This document shows, one piece after another, positions 27,796-37,177 of a DNA stretch of 64,000 bases (the stretch's first letter is position 1; each line of letters begins with the position of its first letter). A program made the position numbers and the translations under genes. Below the pieces are notes generated by a model. That model was not told the origin of the DNA. It worked only from the letters and a program-made list of their open reading frames with translations, and ran no database searches. The DNA comes from Alphaproteobacteria bacterium (GTDB lineage Bacteria; Pseudomonadota; Alphaproteobacteria; Rhizobiales; Devosiaceae). The DNA lies in NCBI GenBank assembly GCA_018828145.1, contig JAHJWO010000010.1:144268-208267 (forward strand), read 5' to 3'.

Positions 27796-28644
27796 ATGGC
27801 AGCTCTGAAGGTCGTAGTGGCAGGCGCTGGCGGACGCATGGGCGCTGCCAATATTCGCGCGGTGGCCGCGCTGGGCGGTCTGGCGCTGCATGGTGCCGTC
27901 GCCAATGCCGCCGGCATGACCCTGCACGCCGCCGTCGACCGTCCGGGCACGGCAGCCATCGGCCAGGATGCGGGGCTCTATGCCGGCATTGCGGCGCTCG
28001 GCGTCAAGATCACCGACGACATGGACGCGGCCCTGGTTGGGGCCGACGCCATCATCGACTTCACCGCTCCCGGCGCCAGCGTTGCGCTGGCGCACAAGGC
28101 GGCAACGCTCGGCCTCGTCCATATCATCGGCACGACCGGCTGTTCGGAAGCCGACGACGCCGCCATCGCCGAAGCGGGCCGCAAGGGCGCGCGCGTAGTC
28201 AAGTCCGGCAATTTCTCCATGGGCATGGTGGTGCTGGCCAACCTGGTCAGGAAGGCTGCGGCCGCCTTGGCCGATTACGACATCGAAATCCTTGAAATGC
28301 ACCACAACAAGAAGGTCGATGCGCCCTCCGGCAGCGCCCTGCTGCTGGGCGAGGCAGCGGCCGCCGGCCGCAAGATCGCGCTCAAGACCCATTCCGTACG
28401 GGTGCGCGATGGCCATACCGGCCCGCGCGAGGCGGGCACGATCGGCTTTGCCACGCTGCGGGGCGGCACTGTCGTGGGGGATCACTCGGTGATCCTCGCC
28501 GGTCCGTCCGAGCGCATCGAACTCAACCATCGCGCCGAGGATCGCACCATCTTTGCCAATGGCGCCGCGCGCGCCGCCCTCTGGGCCGCCGGACAGGCGC
28601 CCGGGCTTTATTCCATGAACGAGGTCCTCGGCCTCACCGACTGA
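27796..28644 (+). CDS. dapB: 4-hydroxy-tetrahydrodipicolinate reductase
   Basis: NAD(P)H-dependent enzyme of the lysine/diaminopimelate pathway. The 282-residue product has the nucleotide-binding [10 protein letters not shown] near the start and the signature [15 protein letters not shown]. The ATG at 27796 has GGAG 8 nt upstream; a TTG directly before it adds one residue. Confidence 0.96.
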   Translation: MAALKVVVAGAGGRMGAANIRAVAALGGLALHGAVANAAGMTLHAAVDRPGTAAIGQDAGLYAGIAALGVKITDDMDAALVGADAIIDFTAPGASVALAHKAATLGLVHIIGTTGCSEADDAAIAEAGRKGARVVKSGNFSMGMVVLANLVRKAAAALADYDIEILEMHHNKKVDAPSGSALLLGEAAAAGRKIALKTHSVRVRDGHTGPREAGTIGFATLRGGTVVGDHSVILAGPSERIELNHRAEDRTIFANGAARAALWAAGQAPGLYSMNEVLGLTD

Positions 28645-28690
28645 TGCGCTGCAAAGGCGCCACCAACCGACAGACAGCAAGGATATATCC

Positions 28691-29305
28691 ATGACCGGTA
28701 CCCTGATCCTCGTGCGCCACGGCCAGAGCGAGTGGAACCTGCAGAACCTCTTTACCGGCTGGCGCAACCCGAACCTGACCGAGCAGGGCATCGAGGAAGC
28801 CCGCGCCACCGGCAAGGCGCTCAAGGCCAAGGGGATCGTGCCGGACCTCTATTACACCTCGGCCCTGCGCCGCGCCCAGCACACCCTCGATCTGATGCTC
28901 GAGGAGATGGGCATTCTCAACGTCACCATCGTGCGGCACACCGCGCTCAACGAGCGCGACTATGGCGACCTCGCCGGTCTCAACAAGGATGATGCCCGCG
29001 CCAAGTGGGGCGAGGAACAGGTATTGGTCTGGCGCCGGTCCTTCGACGTGCCGCCCCCGGGTGGCGAAAGCCTCAAGGACACCGCTGCGCGCACCCTGCC
29101 CTATTACGAGGCCGAGATCCTGCCCCAGCTCAAGGCCGGCAAGACCGTGCTGATCGCCGCGCACGGCAATTCGCTGCGCGCGCTGGTCATGGCGATCGAG
29201 GGGCTGACGCCCGAGCAGATCCTCAAGCGCGAAATCGCCACCGGCGAGCCGACGGTCTACCGCATTGGACCGGATGGGAAGTTGGTGGAGCGGGTGACGC
29301 TTTAG
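28691..29305 (+). CDS. gpmA: 2,3-bisphosphoglycerate-dependent phosphoglycerate mutase
   Basis: Glycolytic mutase of the histidine-phosphatase superfamily. The 204-residue product has [10 protein letters not shown] with the phosphorylated His10, and the [16 protein letters not shown] and [11 protein letters not shown] segments. AAGGA lies 7 nt before the ATG. It follows dapB by 46 bp. Confidence 0.95.
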   Translation: MTGTLILVRHGQSEWNLQNLFTGWRNPNLTEQGIEEARATGKALKAKGIVPDLYYTSALRRAQHTLDLMLEEMGILNVTIVRHTALNERDYGDLAGLNKDDARAKWGEEQVLVWRRSFDVPPPGGESLKDTAARTLPYYEAEILPQLKAGKTVLIAAHGNSLRALVMAIEGLTPEQILKREIATGEPTVYRIGPDGKLVERVTL

Positions 29306-29327
29306 GCCCAGGCCCGCGCAAGCGGAC

Positions 29328-29441
29328 CCACCCCCTCCTACCTCCCCCATCAAGGGGGAGGTTCCCCTCCACTCTGAGGCACTATTCAGCCTAACCACTG
29401 AACGGCACCTCCCCTTGATGGGGGAGGTTGGGAGGGGGTGG
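29328..29441. repeat. 114 bp inverted repeat between gpmA and the Ada-like gene
   Basis: The left end (CCACCCCCTCC then CCTCCCCCATCAAGGGGGAGG) pairs with the right end (CCTCCCCTTGATGGGGGAGG then GGGAGGGGGTGG). Each arm also folds on itself, giving a cruciform-like unit about 30 bp from the two-hairpin repeat. It has the look of a small non-autonomous mobile repeat, but target duplications were not found by eye. Confidence 0.75.
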
Positions 29442-29473
29442 GGCAATGGGCACCAAACCTGCGTTCCCCCACC

Positions 29474-29565
29474 GATTCACGTGAAACTTCGAACCATGCC
29501 GAAGGCAAAATCGCTCCGGTGGAGCGATTTAGGTGAGAAGGCCATAAGGGCTATGCCCGAATGGC
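29474..29565 (+). repeat. Two-hairpin intergenic repeat, copy 2, with parS-like start
   Basis: It starts with GATTCACGTGAAAC (29474-29487). Hairpin AAATCGCTCC/GGAGCGATTT follows, then GCCAT-AA-GGGC-TAT-GCCC-GA-ATGGC. The last base is the first base of the stop codon of the - strand gene at 29565. It lies between convergent genes. Confidence 0.9.
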
Positions 29566-30458
29566 TAATGCGCCGCTGAGATCACCCCGGCTTCCCATCC
29601 CAGGATGGCGCGCTTGCGCGGCACGCCCCAGTGATAGCCGGTGAGCGCGCCCGACGTGCCCACCACGCGGTGGCAGGGCACGACGAAGGAAATCGGGTTC
29701 TTGCCCACCGCGGCGCCGACGGCGCGGGCCGCCATGGGGCGGCCGATATGATTGGCGACGCTCTGATAGGTGGTGGCCTGACCGCAGGGGATCTTGAGCA
29801 GCGTCTCCCACACCTGAACCTCGAAATCGGTGCCGATCAGCACGACCCGCACCGGCCGCTCCGGCGACCAGTGGGCCGGATCGAAGGCCTGGGCGATCAT
29901 CGGTGCGACCCGCGCATCGTCGCGCGTGAAACGGGCATTGGGCCAGCGATTGGCCAGGTCCTCGAAGGCCTGCTCGATACTGGTCTCCGCATCGGCAAAG
30001 CCCAGCCCCGACATGCCGTAATCGGTCGCCGTCGCCACCGCCATGCCGAAGGGAGAGGGCGCCGCCCCCCACACCATGTCGATCCCGGCGCCGCCGGCAC
30101 GGAACACGCCCGGCGGCATGGCCTCATAGGTCACGAACAGGTCATGCAGGCGCGAGGTGGAGGAGAGCCCCACCTCATAGGTGGTGTCGAGCACGCTTTG
30201 CTTGGAGCGCAGCAGCGACTTGGCATGATCGAGCGCCACCGCCTGGGCAAAGCTCTTGGGGCTGAGCCCGCACCAGCGGCGGAACAGGTCCGTCAGCTGG
30301 CGCTCGGTGAGGCCCAGTGCAAGCGCAAAGCGCGGCAGGTCGGCGACGTCGGGGCCGTTTTCGGAGAGATAGCGGATCGCCGCCCGGATCATGTCGTAAT
30401 CGGTGGCGGGCGAGATGGGAGCGAGCTGGTTCATCGAAACACCCGTGGCGTCATTCAT
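29565..30458 (-). CDS. Ada-like methylated-DNA--protein-cysteine methyltransferase
   Basis: The 297-residue product joins an N-terminal AraC-type DNA-binding domain (about 20-120) to a C-terminal O6-alkylguanine transferase domain with the acceptor in PCHRVVG (Cys262). The N-terminal zinc/phosphotriester domain of E. coli Ada is missing. It probably repairs alkylated guanine and may regulate genes. Start uncertain: ATG 30458 or ATG 30434. Confidence 0.9.
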   Translation of the reverse strand: MNDATGVSMNQLAPISPATDYDMIRAAIRYLSENGPDVADLPRFALALGLTERQLTDLFRRWCGLSPKSFAQAVALDHAKSLLRSKQSVLDTTYEVGLSSTSRLHDLFVTYEAMPPGVFRAGGAGIDMVWGAAPSPFGMAVATATDYGMSGLGFADAETSIEQAFEDLANRWPNARFTRDDARVAPMIAQAFDPAHWSPERPVRVVLIGTDFEVQVWETLLKIPCGQATTYQSVANHIGRPMAARAVGAAVGKNPISFVVPCHRVVGTSGALTGYHWGVPRKRAILGWEAGVISAAH

Positions 30459-30519
30459 CTTCTGGGTGCCTGTCTAGGGCCGCGAGGCGCGCCATGCGAC
30501 CCGGTTTTGACGCGTCCCG

Positions 30520-30999
30520 CTACTGCCGCGCCTGGCGCAGGGCCCGGCCGAATTCCTTGGCAAAGCTCGCCTTGTCATCGGCATTGAGAAATGCGCCGAT
30601 TTCGATGTCCTCGGTGCCACTGCGCAATCGCAGCGCCCTTGTCTTTTCATTGAGGTCACGATCGAGCACGAGGCGCACCGCCTTGGGGTCGAACCGGCGG
30701 AGCATGCGCTCCCCCTTGGCGTCGGTCGTGGCGATCTCGAGCTGTTCGGGCCAGAGCGTGATCTGCTGGGTGATGCGCTGGTTGCGCGATTGCCGCACGC
30801 CCAGGATGACCAGACCCGTTGCGGTCAGCGCAAATCCGGCGAGCACCGGCACGGCAAATTCCGGCACGGCCACGATGATCGGCGCTACCAGTGCCGCCGC
30901 CACGCCCAGCGCAACCCAGCCGCCCGCGGCCCGCAGCGACCGGTCGGGACGCAGCGCAGCGGAAAACAACGGCGTCGTGGTTGTGGTTTGCATGGCCAT
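30520..30999 (-). CDS. DUF2244 membrane protein
   Basis: The 159-residue product has two membrane helices (about 26-65) followed by a soluble domain with ITLWPEQLEIA, typical of DUF2244. The function is unknown. It is divergent from nth by 47 bp, a pairing seen in other Hyphomicrobiales. ATG 30993 is an alternative start. Confidence 0.82.
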   Translation of the reverse strand: MAMQTTTTTPLFSAALRPDRSLRAAGGWVALGVAAALVAPIIVAVPEFAVPVLAGFALTATGLVILGVRQSRNQRITQQITLWPEQLEIATTDAKGERMLRRFDPKAVRLVLDRDLNEKTRALRLRSGTEDIEIGAFLNADDKASFAKEFGRALRQARQ

Positions 31000-31046
31000 C
31001 GTGATCTCTTCCGCCTGACTATAGGCGCAGAATCAGAGGCGAGAGA

Positions 31047-31721
31047 ATGGCAACGCCGAAAAAAGTGAAGAGCCTGCCCAAGGCCGATGTCGAGGCCATC
31101 TTCGCGCGCTTCCATGAAATCGAGCCCGAGCCCAAGGGCGAACTCGATTATCTCAACGCCTTCACCCTTCTGGTTGCCGTCGTGCTGTCAGCCCAGGCGA
31201 CCGATGCCGGCGTCAACAAGGCGACCAGGCGCCTGTTCGAGCTGGCCCCCTCCCCGGCCGCCATGGTGGCGCTTGGGGTGGACACCATTACCGAGCTGAT
31301 CAAGACCATCGGGCTCTATCGCGGCAAGGCCAAGAACGTCTTTGCGCTCAGCCAGATCCTGCTCGACCAGCATGGTGGCGACGTCCCCCAGGATCGGGCA
31401 GCGCTGGAGGCCCTGCCTGGCGTCGGCCGCAAGACCGCCAATGTGGTGCTCAATATCTGGTTCAGGCAGCCCACCATTGCGGTGGATACCCACCTCTTCC
31501 GCGTCGGCAATCGCACAGGGCTCGCCCCCGGGGCCAACCCGCTGGCCGTCGAGCAGATCCTGCTCAAGGTCATTCCGGCGCAATACATGCTGCATGCGCA
31601 TCACTGGCTGATCCTGCATGGCCGCTATATCTGCAAGGCGCGCAAGCCCGAATGCTGGCGTTGTCCTATCGCGCAGTGGTGCCGCTTCGAGCCCAAGACG
31701 CCACCGCCCAGAGGCGCCTAG
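31047..31721 (+). CDS. nth: Endonuclease III
   Basis: Base-excision repair glycosylase/AP lyase for oxidised pyrimidines. The 224-residue product has the helix-hairpin-helix LPGVGRKTA (123-131) with catalytic Lys129, catalytic Asp147 in VDTHL, and the 4Fe-4S ligands Cys196, 203, 206 and 212 (C-x6-C-x2-C-x5-C). Its stop overlaps the stop of the convergent next gene by 3 nt. Confidence 0.97.
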   Translation: MATPKKVKSLPKADVEAIFARFHEIEPEPKGELDYLNAFTLLVAVVLSAQATDAGVNKATRRLFELAPSPAAMVALGVDTITELIKTIGLYRGKAKNVFALSQILLDQHGGDVPQDRAALEALPGVGRKTANVVLNIWFRQPTIAVDTHLFRVGNRTGLAPGANPLAVEQILLKVIPAQYMLHAHHWLILHGRYICKARKPECWRCPIAQWCRFEPKTPPPRGA

Positions 31722-32170
31722 CTGCCATAGCCGCGCGCCATGGCGGCGGCAAAGATCGGGATCAGCAGCAGAACGGCGCCCTGCAGGTGAATATAGCGTC
31801 GATTGGCGCTGACCTCGGCCGCCGGCGGCGCATAATTGCCGTCCCCCGCCAGCCCCTTCTGCCAGCGGCGGATGGCCAGCGTCGGCGGAATGGTGAGCAG
31901 GCCCATCACGAGGAAGGCCGCCATCTTGCCCCAGAAGGCCTGGTTGCCGACATAATATTCCCAGCCGGCGGCCCCGAAGATCACGCGAAAGATGCCGACG
32001 ATGATGACCACGGCGGCCAAGCCGCCATAGGCAGCATCGATCCGGCCCAGTTGGCGGATTTGTGGGCCGGAAACGCCGGGCCGGAGCAGGGCGAATTCGG
32101 CGGCATAGACAGCCACCAGCGCAAAGACCGCCAGATGGTGGGCAATCGCCAGGATCAGGTCGCTATCCAT
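31718..32170 (-). CDS. DUF2214 family membrane protein
   Basis: A 150-residue protein with four hydrophobic segments and a His pair near the start (IAHHLAVFALV). It resembles DUF2214 membrane proteins of unknown role. It is divergent from the TetR gene across a 58 bp gap that holds an inverted repeat, so the TetR protein may control it. Confidence 0.75.
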   Translation of the reverse strand: MDSDLILAIAHHLAVFALVAVYAAEFALLRPGVSGPQIRQLGRIDAAYGGLAAVVIIVGIFRVIFGAAGWEYYVGNQAFWGKMAAFLVMGLLTIPPTLAIRRWQKGLAGDGNYAPPAAEVSANRRYIHLQGAVLLLIPIFAAAMARGYGS

Positions 32171-32198
32171 TTGCAGGGCCTCGGCGCTATGTTATCAA

Positions 32199-32228
32199 TG
32201 CTTACATATAGATACGAGTAAGTAAGCA
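32199..32228. promoter_or_regulatory. Inverted repeat, probable TetR operator
   Basis: TGCTTAC and GTAAGCA are separated by 16 bp in the divergent gap, and the right arm ends directly at the TetR start codon. Position and symmetry fit an operator controlling both genes. Confidence 0.6.
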
Positions 32229-32792
32229 GTGTCAACATCCCTTCCCAATGCCCCCTATCACCATGGCAATCTGCGCCAGGCCCTGCTCGAAGCGGCCCTG
32301 GTCATCCTCGAAAAGGAAGGCGAGGCCGGGCTGGGGCTACGCGACCTCGCCCGGGCCGTCGGCGTGTCGCCCGCCGCGCCCTATCGGCATTTCGACAGCC
32401 GCTCCGCCCTGCTCGAGGCGCTTGCCGTCACCGGCTATCAGCGCTTCACGCAGCGCATGGAGGCCATCGCCACCGACGATACGCTGGACCATATGACGGC
32501 CATGGGGCGCACGTATGTCAAATTCGCCCTCGATAATCCCAACCTGTTCCGCCTGATGTTCTCGCCCGTGCTGCGGCGCGACAATCGCCCCGGCCTGCGC
32601 ATGGCGGCCGATGCCGCCTATCGCACGCTGCGCCACGTGACCGGGGAGGACCTCGATACCGGGCGCGTCGCCGCGCTCGCCGCCTGGGCCCGCGTGCATG
32701 GCCTGGCCGTGCTGCTGCTCGATGGCCAGATCGCCATCCAGGCCGGCGAGGATATCGAGGCGCTGATCGTCCAGATCATCGAGAAGCATTAG
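32229..32792 (+). CDS. TetR/AcrR family regulator
   Basis: The 187-residue product has an N-terminal helix-turn-helix (LRDLARAVGVSPAAPYRHFDSRSALLEALA, about 37-66) and a helical ligand domain of the WHG/TetR_C type. The GTG start is placed by the NAPYHHGNLRQALLEAAL segment. It probably represses itself and the divergent DUF2214-like gene; the inducer is unknown. Confidence 0.88.
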   Translation: MSTSLPNAPYHHGNLRQALLEAALVILEKEGEAGLGLRDLARAVGVSPAAPYRHFDSRSALLEALAVTGYQRFTQRMEAIATDDTLDHMTAMGRTYVKFALDNPNLFRLMFSPVLRRDNRPGLRMAADAAYRTLRHVTGEDLDTGRVAALAAWARVHGLAVLLLDGQIAIQAGEDIEALIVQIIEKH

Positions 32793-32869
32793 CGCCCGGC
32801 GCAAGGTTGCGGCGAGCCGCCTGTTCCTCTAAACCGGCTAACGGTTTTCCCCGCGCCGGACCCTAGTTC

Positions 32870-33874
32870 ATGACCCAGACCCGCTTTGACGTCCTCACCA
32901 TCGGCAATGCGATTGTCGACATCATCGCGCCGGTTGAGGCGGGCTTCATCGAGCGGGAGGGCATGAGCGAGGGCATCATGCACCTGATCGATACCGATCG
33001 GGCCGAGGACCTCTATGCCAAGATGCCGCTGGGCCGCCAGCAGATCTCGGGCGGCAGCGCCGCCAATACCGCGGCCGGCGTCGCCTCGCTGGGCGGCCGC
33101 GCCGCCTTTATCGGCAAGGTGGCCGACGATCCGCTGGGCGACGTGTTCGAGGCCGATCTCGACGCCATCGGCGTGCACTATTCCACCAGCCGGCTCAAGA
33201 ATGGCGCCCTGACCGCCCGCTCGATGATCTTCCTTTCCGAAGACGGCGAGCGCACCATGAACACCTATCTCGGCGCCTGCCACCAGCTCACCGAGCAGGA
33301 TATCAGGCCCGACGAGATCGGCGGCGCCGCCATCACCTATATGGAGGGTTTTCTGTGGGACCCGGTCGAAGCCAAGAAGGCCTTCGTGCTGGCCGCCCAC
33401 TATGCCCACAAGAACGAGCGGGCCGCGGCCTTTACCCTTTCCGATCCCTTCTGCGTCGATCGCTATCGCGCCGAATTCCTCGACCTGATCCGTTCCAAGA
33501 CCATCGACTACGTCTTTGCCAATGTGCATGAGCTCAAATCGCTCTACCAGACCGACGACCTGGGCGAAGCCGTGCGCGAGATCGCCAAGGATGCCGAACT
33601 GGCGGCCATCACCATGGGCGCCGACGGCGCCATGGCGGTCTATAATGGCGAAGTGACCTCGGTCCCCGCCTATGCCATCGACAAGGTAGTCGACGCCACC
33701 GGCGCCGGCGACCTCTTCGCATCGGGGTTCCTCCTCGGCATGGCCCGCGGCCAGACGCTGGAGTCCTCGCTCCAGACCGGGTGCCTCGCCGCATCCGAGG
33801 TGATCAGCCATATCGGCGCCCGGCCCCTGCTGGATCTGCAGGACCTGACCAAGGCGCATGGGCTGGCGGGGTAG
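32870..33874 (+). CDS. Adenosine kinase (PfkB/ribokinase family)
   Basis: The 334-residue product has the PfkB signatures: GGSAANTAAGVASLGG near residue 61 and DATGAGDLFASGF at 275-287 with catalytic Asp281. Its N-terminal VLTIGNAIVDIIAPV matches the alphaproteobacterial branch annotated as adenosine kinase. Another sugar or nucleoside substrate is possible. A strong terminator follows. Confidence 0.85.
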   Translation: MTQTRFDVLTIGNAIVDIIAPVEAGFIEREGMSEGIMHLIDTDRAEDLYAKMPLGRQQISGGSAANTAAGVASLGGRAAFIGKVADDPLGDVFEADLDAIGVHYSTSRLKNGALTARSMIFLSEDGERTMNTYLGACHQLTEQDIRPDEIGGAAITYMEGFLWDPVEAKKAFVLAAHYAHKNERAAAFTLSDPFCVDRYRAEFLDLIRSKTIDYVFANVHELKSLYQTDDLGEAVREIAKDAELAAITMGADGAMAVYNGEVTSVPAYAIDKVVDATGAGDLFASGFLLGMARGQTLESSLQTGCLAASEVISHIGARPLLDLQDLTKAHGLAG

Positions 33875-33913
33875 GCACTCCCGAATAGTGAGCTGGAAGC
33901 CGCTCAAATTCCA

Positions 33914-33944
33914 AGCCCGCACCTGTGGTGGTGCGGGCTTTTTG
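33914..33944 (+). terminator. Rho-independent terminator after the PfkB-family gene
   Basis: AGCCCGCAC-CTGTGGTG-GTGCGGGCT is followed by TTTTT. It ends the kinase transcript just before the convergent isomerase gene. Confidence 0.88.
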
Positions 33945-33946
33945 CT

Positions 33947-34714
33947 TCAGCCCAACCGTCCCCACGTCTCCTTCAGCGCATCCGTCGTGCTCCCCGTCGG
34001 CCGGAATTCCAGCCCCACCCAGCCGTCATAGCCCTGCGCATCGAGCCAGGTCAGGTGCGGCTGCAGGTCCAGCCGGCCGGTGCCGGGCTGGTGGCGGCCC
34101 GGGTGGTCGGCGAGGTGGACGTGGAAGATGCGGTCGAGATGGCCGGCGGCCACGTCCTGCGGGTCCTCGTCCATGATCAGCGAATGATAGAGATCGTAGG
34201 TCAGCCCGATCTCGGGCCGGTTGACCGCGTCGGCGATGGCAAAGGCTTCAGCTGAGCTGGTGAGGTAATAGCCGGGATGATCGACCCGGTCATTGAGCGG
34301 TTCGAGCCCCAGACGCACGCCGGAACCGGCCAGCACGTCGGCCGCGCTTGCCATGGCAAGGGTCAGGTCGTCATGCTGGCGTGCGCGATCGATGCCGGCC
34401 AGCAGCGGACCCGACTGGCAGATCAATACCTTTGTGCCCAGGCGCAGCGCGACGTCGCGGCTCTGCTCGAGGCCACGCAGGAAGCGGTCATGATCGCCCT
34501 GGCGGGTAAGCTCGGCAAAGGGCTCGGCAACGATCGCTGCCAGCGCCAGCCCGGTTTCGTCCAGGGCACGCTCGACGGCGTCGAGGTCCTTGTTGGACCA
34601 GAACCAGAATTCGACAGCTTCGAGCCCCGCCGCCTTGGCGAGGCGAATGCGCTGGGCCGGGTCGTCCGTTTCCGGCACGAAGAGCATTTCGATACAGGCG
34701 GAAAAGCGGGTCAT
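33947..34714 (-). CDS. Hydroxypyruvate isomerase-like TIM-barrel protein
   Basis: The 255-residue product belongs to the sugar isomerase/AP endonuclease 2 barrel family. [34 protein letters not shown] and [17 protein letters not shown] carry the metal-binding Glu, Asp and His positions typical of the hydroxypyruvate isomerase branch. The true substrate is not shown. The start overlaps pyrF by 4 nt. Confidence 0.82.
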   Translation of the reverse strand: MTRFSACIEMLFVPETDDPAQRIRLAKAAGLEAVEFWFWSNKDLDAVERALDETGLALAAIVAEPFAELTRQGDHDRFLRGLEQSRDVALRLGTKVLICQSGPLLAGIDRARQHDDLTLAMASAADVLAGSGVRLGLEPLNDRVDHPGYYLTSSAEAFAIADAVNRPEIGLTYDLYHSLIMDEDPQDVAAGHLDRIFHVHLADHPGRHQPGTGRLDLQPHLTWLDAQGYDGWVGLEFRPTGSTTDALKETWGRLG

Positions 34715-35409
34715 GCGAGGCGCGTCCCCGAATTCATGTCGGCCAGGATGGCGCGCGCCGCAGCGGCCGGGTCGGCCGCCTCGATGATCGGGCGGGCCAC
34801 GACCAGATGCGTCGCGCCCTCGGCCAGCGCTTCGCCCGGCCCCATGACGCGCTTCTGGTCGCCGGCCGCGGCACCCGGCAGACGGATGCCTGGGGTGACG
34901 ATGGCCATGCGCGGCCCGATAATGGTGCGCACCATTTCGGCCTCGTGCGGCGAACTCACCAGCCCGCCAATGCCGGCATCGCGCGCCTGCTGCGCCCGCA
35001 GTGCCACAAGGCCCGCGGTATCGCGCGCAAAGCCGGCCTCGGCGACATCGGCATCATCCATCGAGGTCAGCACCGAGACGCCCAGTATGCAGAGGTCCGA
35101 TCCGGCGGCGCCGCGCACCGCGGCGCGCATGCATTGGGGATAGGCATGGACGGTCAGCATGGTGGCGCCGGTCTCGGCAATGGCCGCCACGCCCTTTTCG
35201 ACCGTATTGTCGATGTCGAGCAGCTTGAGATCGAAGAACACCTTCTTGCCGGCGGCCAGCAAAGCCTTGCCGAGGCTGAAGCCATCGGCGCCGTAGAAGC
35301 ACTGGTAGCCGATCTTGTAGAAATCCACCGTGTCGCCCAGCAGCGCCACGATCTCCTCGGCGCGGGCGCGTGACGAAACGTCGAGGCCCACGATCAATTG
35401 GCCAGCCAT
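34711..35409 (-). CDS. pyrF: Orotidine 5'-phosphate decarboxylase
   Basis: Last step of UMP synthesis. The 232-residue product has the catalytic set in [10 protein letters not shown] (Asp60, Lys62, Asp65) and the TPGIRLPG phosphate loop. The ATG has GGAGG 7 nt upstream. The stop overlaps the isomerase-like gene (ATGA). Confidence 0.96.
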   Translation of the reverse strand: MAGQLIVGLDVSSRARAEEIVALLGDTVDFYKIGYQCFYGADGFSLGKALLAAGKKVFFDLKLLDIDNTVEKGVAAIAETGATMLTVHAYPQCMRAAVRGAAGSDLCILGVSVLTSMDDADVAEAGFARDTAGLVALRAQQARDAGIGGLVSSPHEAEMVRTIIGPRMAIVTPGIRLPGAAAGDQKRVMGPGEALAEGATHLVVARPIIEAADPAAAARAILADMNSGTRLA

Positions 35410-35473
35410 GGTGGTTCCTCCGCTGTCGATGTCAGGCTGGACTAGACCAAATCCGCCCGCGCCGCAACCGGCA

Positions 35474-36079
35474 CTAGCCGAACCAGCCCGGCGCGAAATC
35501 CTCCATCGCGGTCCATTCGCAACCAAGTTTCATCTGCTTGAGGTCGAAGGTGAAGCAATTGCCGCCGCCGCGATGGGCATGCCGGCTTTGGTCCTCGCTG
35601 CGCGATATGGGCCTTCCCCCGACATGGCATTTGAGCAGCGTACCCACGGCCCCGTGGCCGCAGAACACTGCCGGCGTGCCTTCTGGTACGCTGGCCATGG
35701 CGGTGCTGATGGTGGCGACGATCCGCGCCTGGGCGTCGACGGCCCGCTCCCAGCCATCGGCGCTGCTGCGGGGCGCGGCGAAGAAACGGTCGGCCATCTC
35801 TTCGAACAGGTTGGGCGGCAGGAAGCCGGTGGCGCTGCGATCATTCTCGCCCATCAGGTGGTCGCTCAGCACCAGGCTGCCCGCCGCCTCCGCCAGGATA
35901 TCGGCCAGCTGCATGGCCTTGGTCTCACGGCTGGAAAAGACCATGCTGCCGGCTGGCACCACGCCCCGGGCGGCAAAGTCCAGCGCCCGGCGCCGCCCCT
36001 CGCCATTAAGCCCCCAGAGCGGCACCGGCACATTGGCGTCGATCTGCACCTGCGGATGAGTGACATAGAGCGCCCGCAT
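35474..36079 (-). CDS. Histidine phosphatase superfamily protein with altered RHG motif
   Basis: The 201-residue product reads [10 protein letters not shown] where active members have xRHG: the His is kept (residue 8) but Arg becomes Thr and Gly becomes Pro. A later [16 protein letters not shown] matches the second His region. It may be a phosphatase of shifted activity or an inactive relative. Its start is 6 bp from the FMN reductase stop. Confidence 0.78.
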   Translation of the reverse strand: MRALYVTHPQVQIDANVPVPLWGLNGEGRRRALDFAARGVVPAGSMVFSSRETKAMQLADILAEAAGSLVLSDHLMGENDRSATGFLPPNLFEEMADRFFAAPRSSADGWERAVDAQARIVATISTAMASVPEGTPAVFCGHGAVGTLLKCHVGGRPISRSEDQSRHAHRGGGNCFTFDLKQMKLGCEWTAMEDFAPGWFG

Positions 36080-36085
36080 CGATGT

Positions 36086-36631
36086 TCACCCGCGGCTGAA
36101 ATGGGTCAGTTCATGCACCATCGAATCCACCTTGCGGATGATGGCAGGCTCGACAAAGTCGCCCTTGTCGTCGAAGGCCTGCTCCGCCGGGCCGATGCCG
36201 AGCAGGGTCGGCACGACCAGCGCCCCCATCTTCGACAGCGTGTCGCGCAGATGGCTCAGGGCCCAGATGGTGCCGTACTTGCCCGAGCTGACCCCGCCAA
36301 TGCCGAAGATCGCGTGGCGAAAAACGCTCGGCTTCTGGCGGCTGAGCCAGGTGATGGTGTTGACCATGAGCGGGGTGACGCCGCCATTATATTCCGGGCT
36401 GGCGATGAAGACGATGTCGTGGCTGCGCCAGAGCTCGGCCAGCCGCGCCGCGGCTTCGGGCACCTGCTCGGGTTCGAGGTCTTCGTTATAGATCGGCATG
36501 TCGAAATCGCCGAGGCTGATGGCGTTGACCGCAACGCCGGCGGCCTCGAGCTTGCGGCCCATATGCGCCTGCAGGCGCTGATTTTGTGAACCCTGTCGGA
36601 TGGAGCCGGAGAGCGTGAGAGCAGTGGTCAT
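36086..36631 (-). CDS. NADPH-dependent FMN reductase family protein
   Basis: The 181-residue flavodoxin-like product has the FMN phosphate loop SGSIRQGSQNQRL near the start and SPEYNGGVTPLM in the middle, both family signatures. It probably reduces quinones, azo compounds or chromate; the substrate cannot be read from sequence. Confidence 0.88.
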   Translation of the reverse strand: MTTALTLSGSIRQGSQNQRLQAHMGRKLEAAGVAVNAISLGDFDMPIYNEDLEPEQVPEAAARLAELWRSHDIVFIASPEYNGGVTPLMVNTITWLSRQKPSVFRHAIFGIGGVSSGKYGTIWALSHLRDTLSKMGALVVPTLLGIGPAEQAFDDKGDFVEPAIIRKVDSMVHELTHFSRG

Positions 36632-36705
36632 ATGGGCACGGTCCTGATTGTCCTGCCAATCTGCGATGCCTCGACAGGTGGCGCAAGCCGGAGAATCCGC
36701 GCCCG

Positions 36706-36734
36706 TTGACAGGTCTGCCGCGCCATTCTATTGT
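36706..36734 (+). promoter_or_regulatory. Strong sigma70-type promoter of the VOC gene
   Basis: TTGACA (36706-36711) is followed after 17 bp by TATTGT (36729-36734). It is the best -35/-10 pair I saw in the window and lies 32 bp upstream of the VOC start codon. Confidence 0.75.
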
Positions 36735-36749
36735 TAAGTCATAACTTAA
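36734..36749. promoter_or_regulatory. Palindrome TTAAGT-N4-ACTTAA over the transcription start
   Basis: A perfect inverted repeat with 6 bp arms begins at the last base of the -10 box. A repressor bound here would block the promoter. The regulator is not identifiable in the window. Confidence 0.6.
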
Positions 36750-36765
36750 GTAATGGGAGCCGGAC

Positions 36766-37173
36766 ATGCCCACATCCATCTTCGTCAATCTGCCCGTCGC
36801 CGACCTGGATGAAGCCAAGGCGTTTTTCAGCGCGCTCGGCTTCAGCTTCGATGCCCAGTTCACCAATGAGGCGGGGGCCGCTCTGGTGATCGACGAGACA
36901 ATCTATTTCATGCTGCTGACGCGGGAGAAGTTTGCCGAATTCATCACCCTGCCCATGGCCGATGCCAGGCAGGGGACGCAGGCGCTCTACGCCATTTCGC
37001 GCGAGAACCGCGCAGCGGTCGACGAGATCGTCGACAAGGCCCTTGCGGCCGGCGCCACCGAACCGCGCCCCGCGCAGGATCACGGCTTCATGTATGCCCG
37101 CGCCTTTGCCGACCTGGACGGCCATATCTGGGAATTCTTCTGGATGGACGTCAGCCTGATCCCCGCCACCTAG
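36766..37173 (+). CDS. VOC family glyoxalase/bleomycin-resistance-like protein
   Basis: The 135-residue product begins with IFVNLPVADLDEAKAFFSALGF and ends with a DLDGHIWEFFWMD segment, the typical VOC start and metal-Glu end. Such proteins are often induced by stress and lack a known substrate. It has its own promoter and likely operator. It converges with the glycosyltransferase gene, 4 bp apart. Confidence 0.87.
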   Translation: MPTSIFVNLPVADLDEAKAFFSALGFSFDAQFTNEAGAALVIDETIYFMLLTREKFAEFITLPMADARQGTQALYAISRENRAAVDEIVDKALAAGATEPRPAQDHGFMYARAFADLDGHIWEFFWMDVSLIPAT

Positions 37174-37177
37174 CGGT

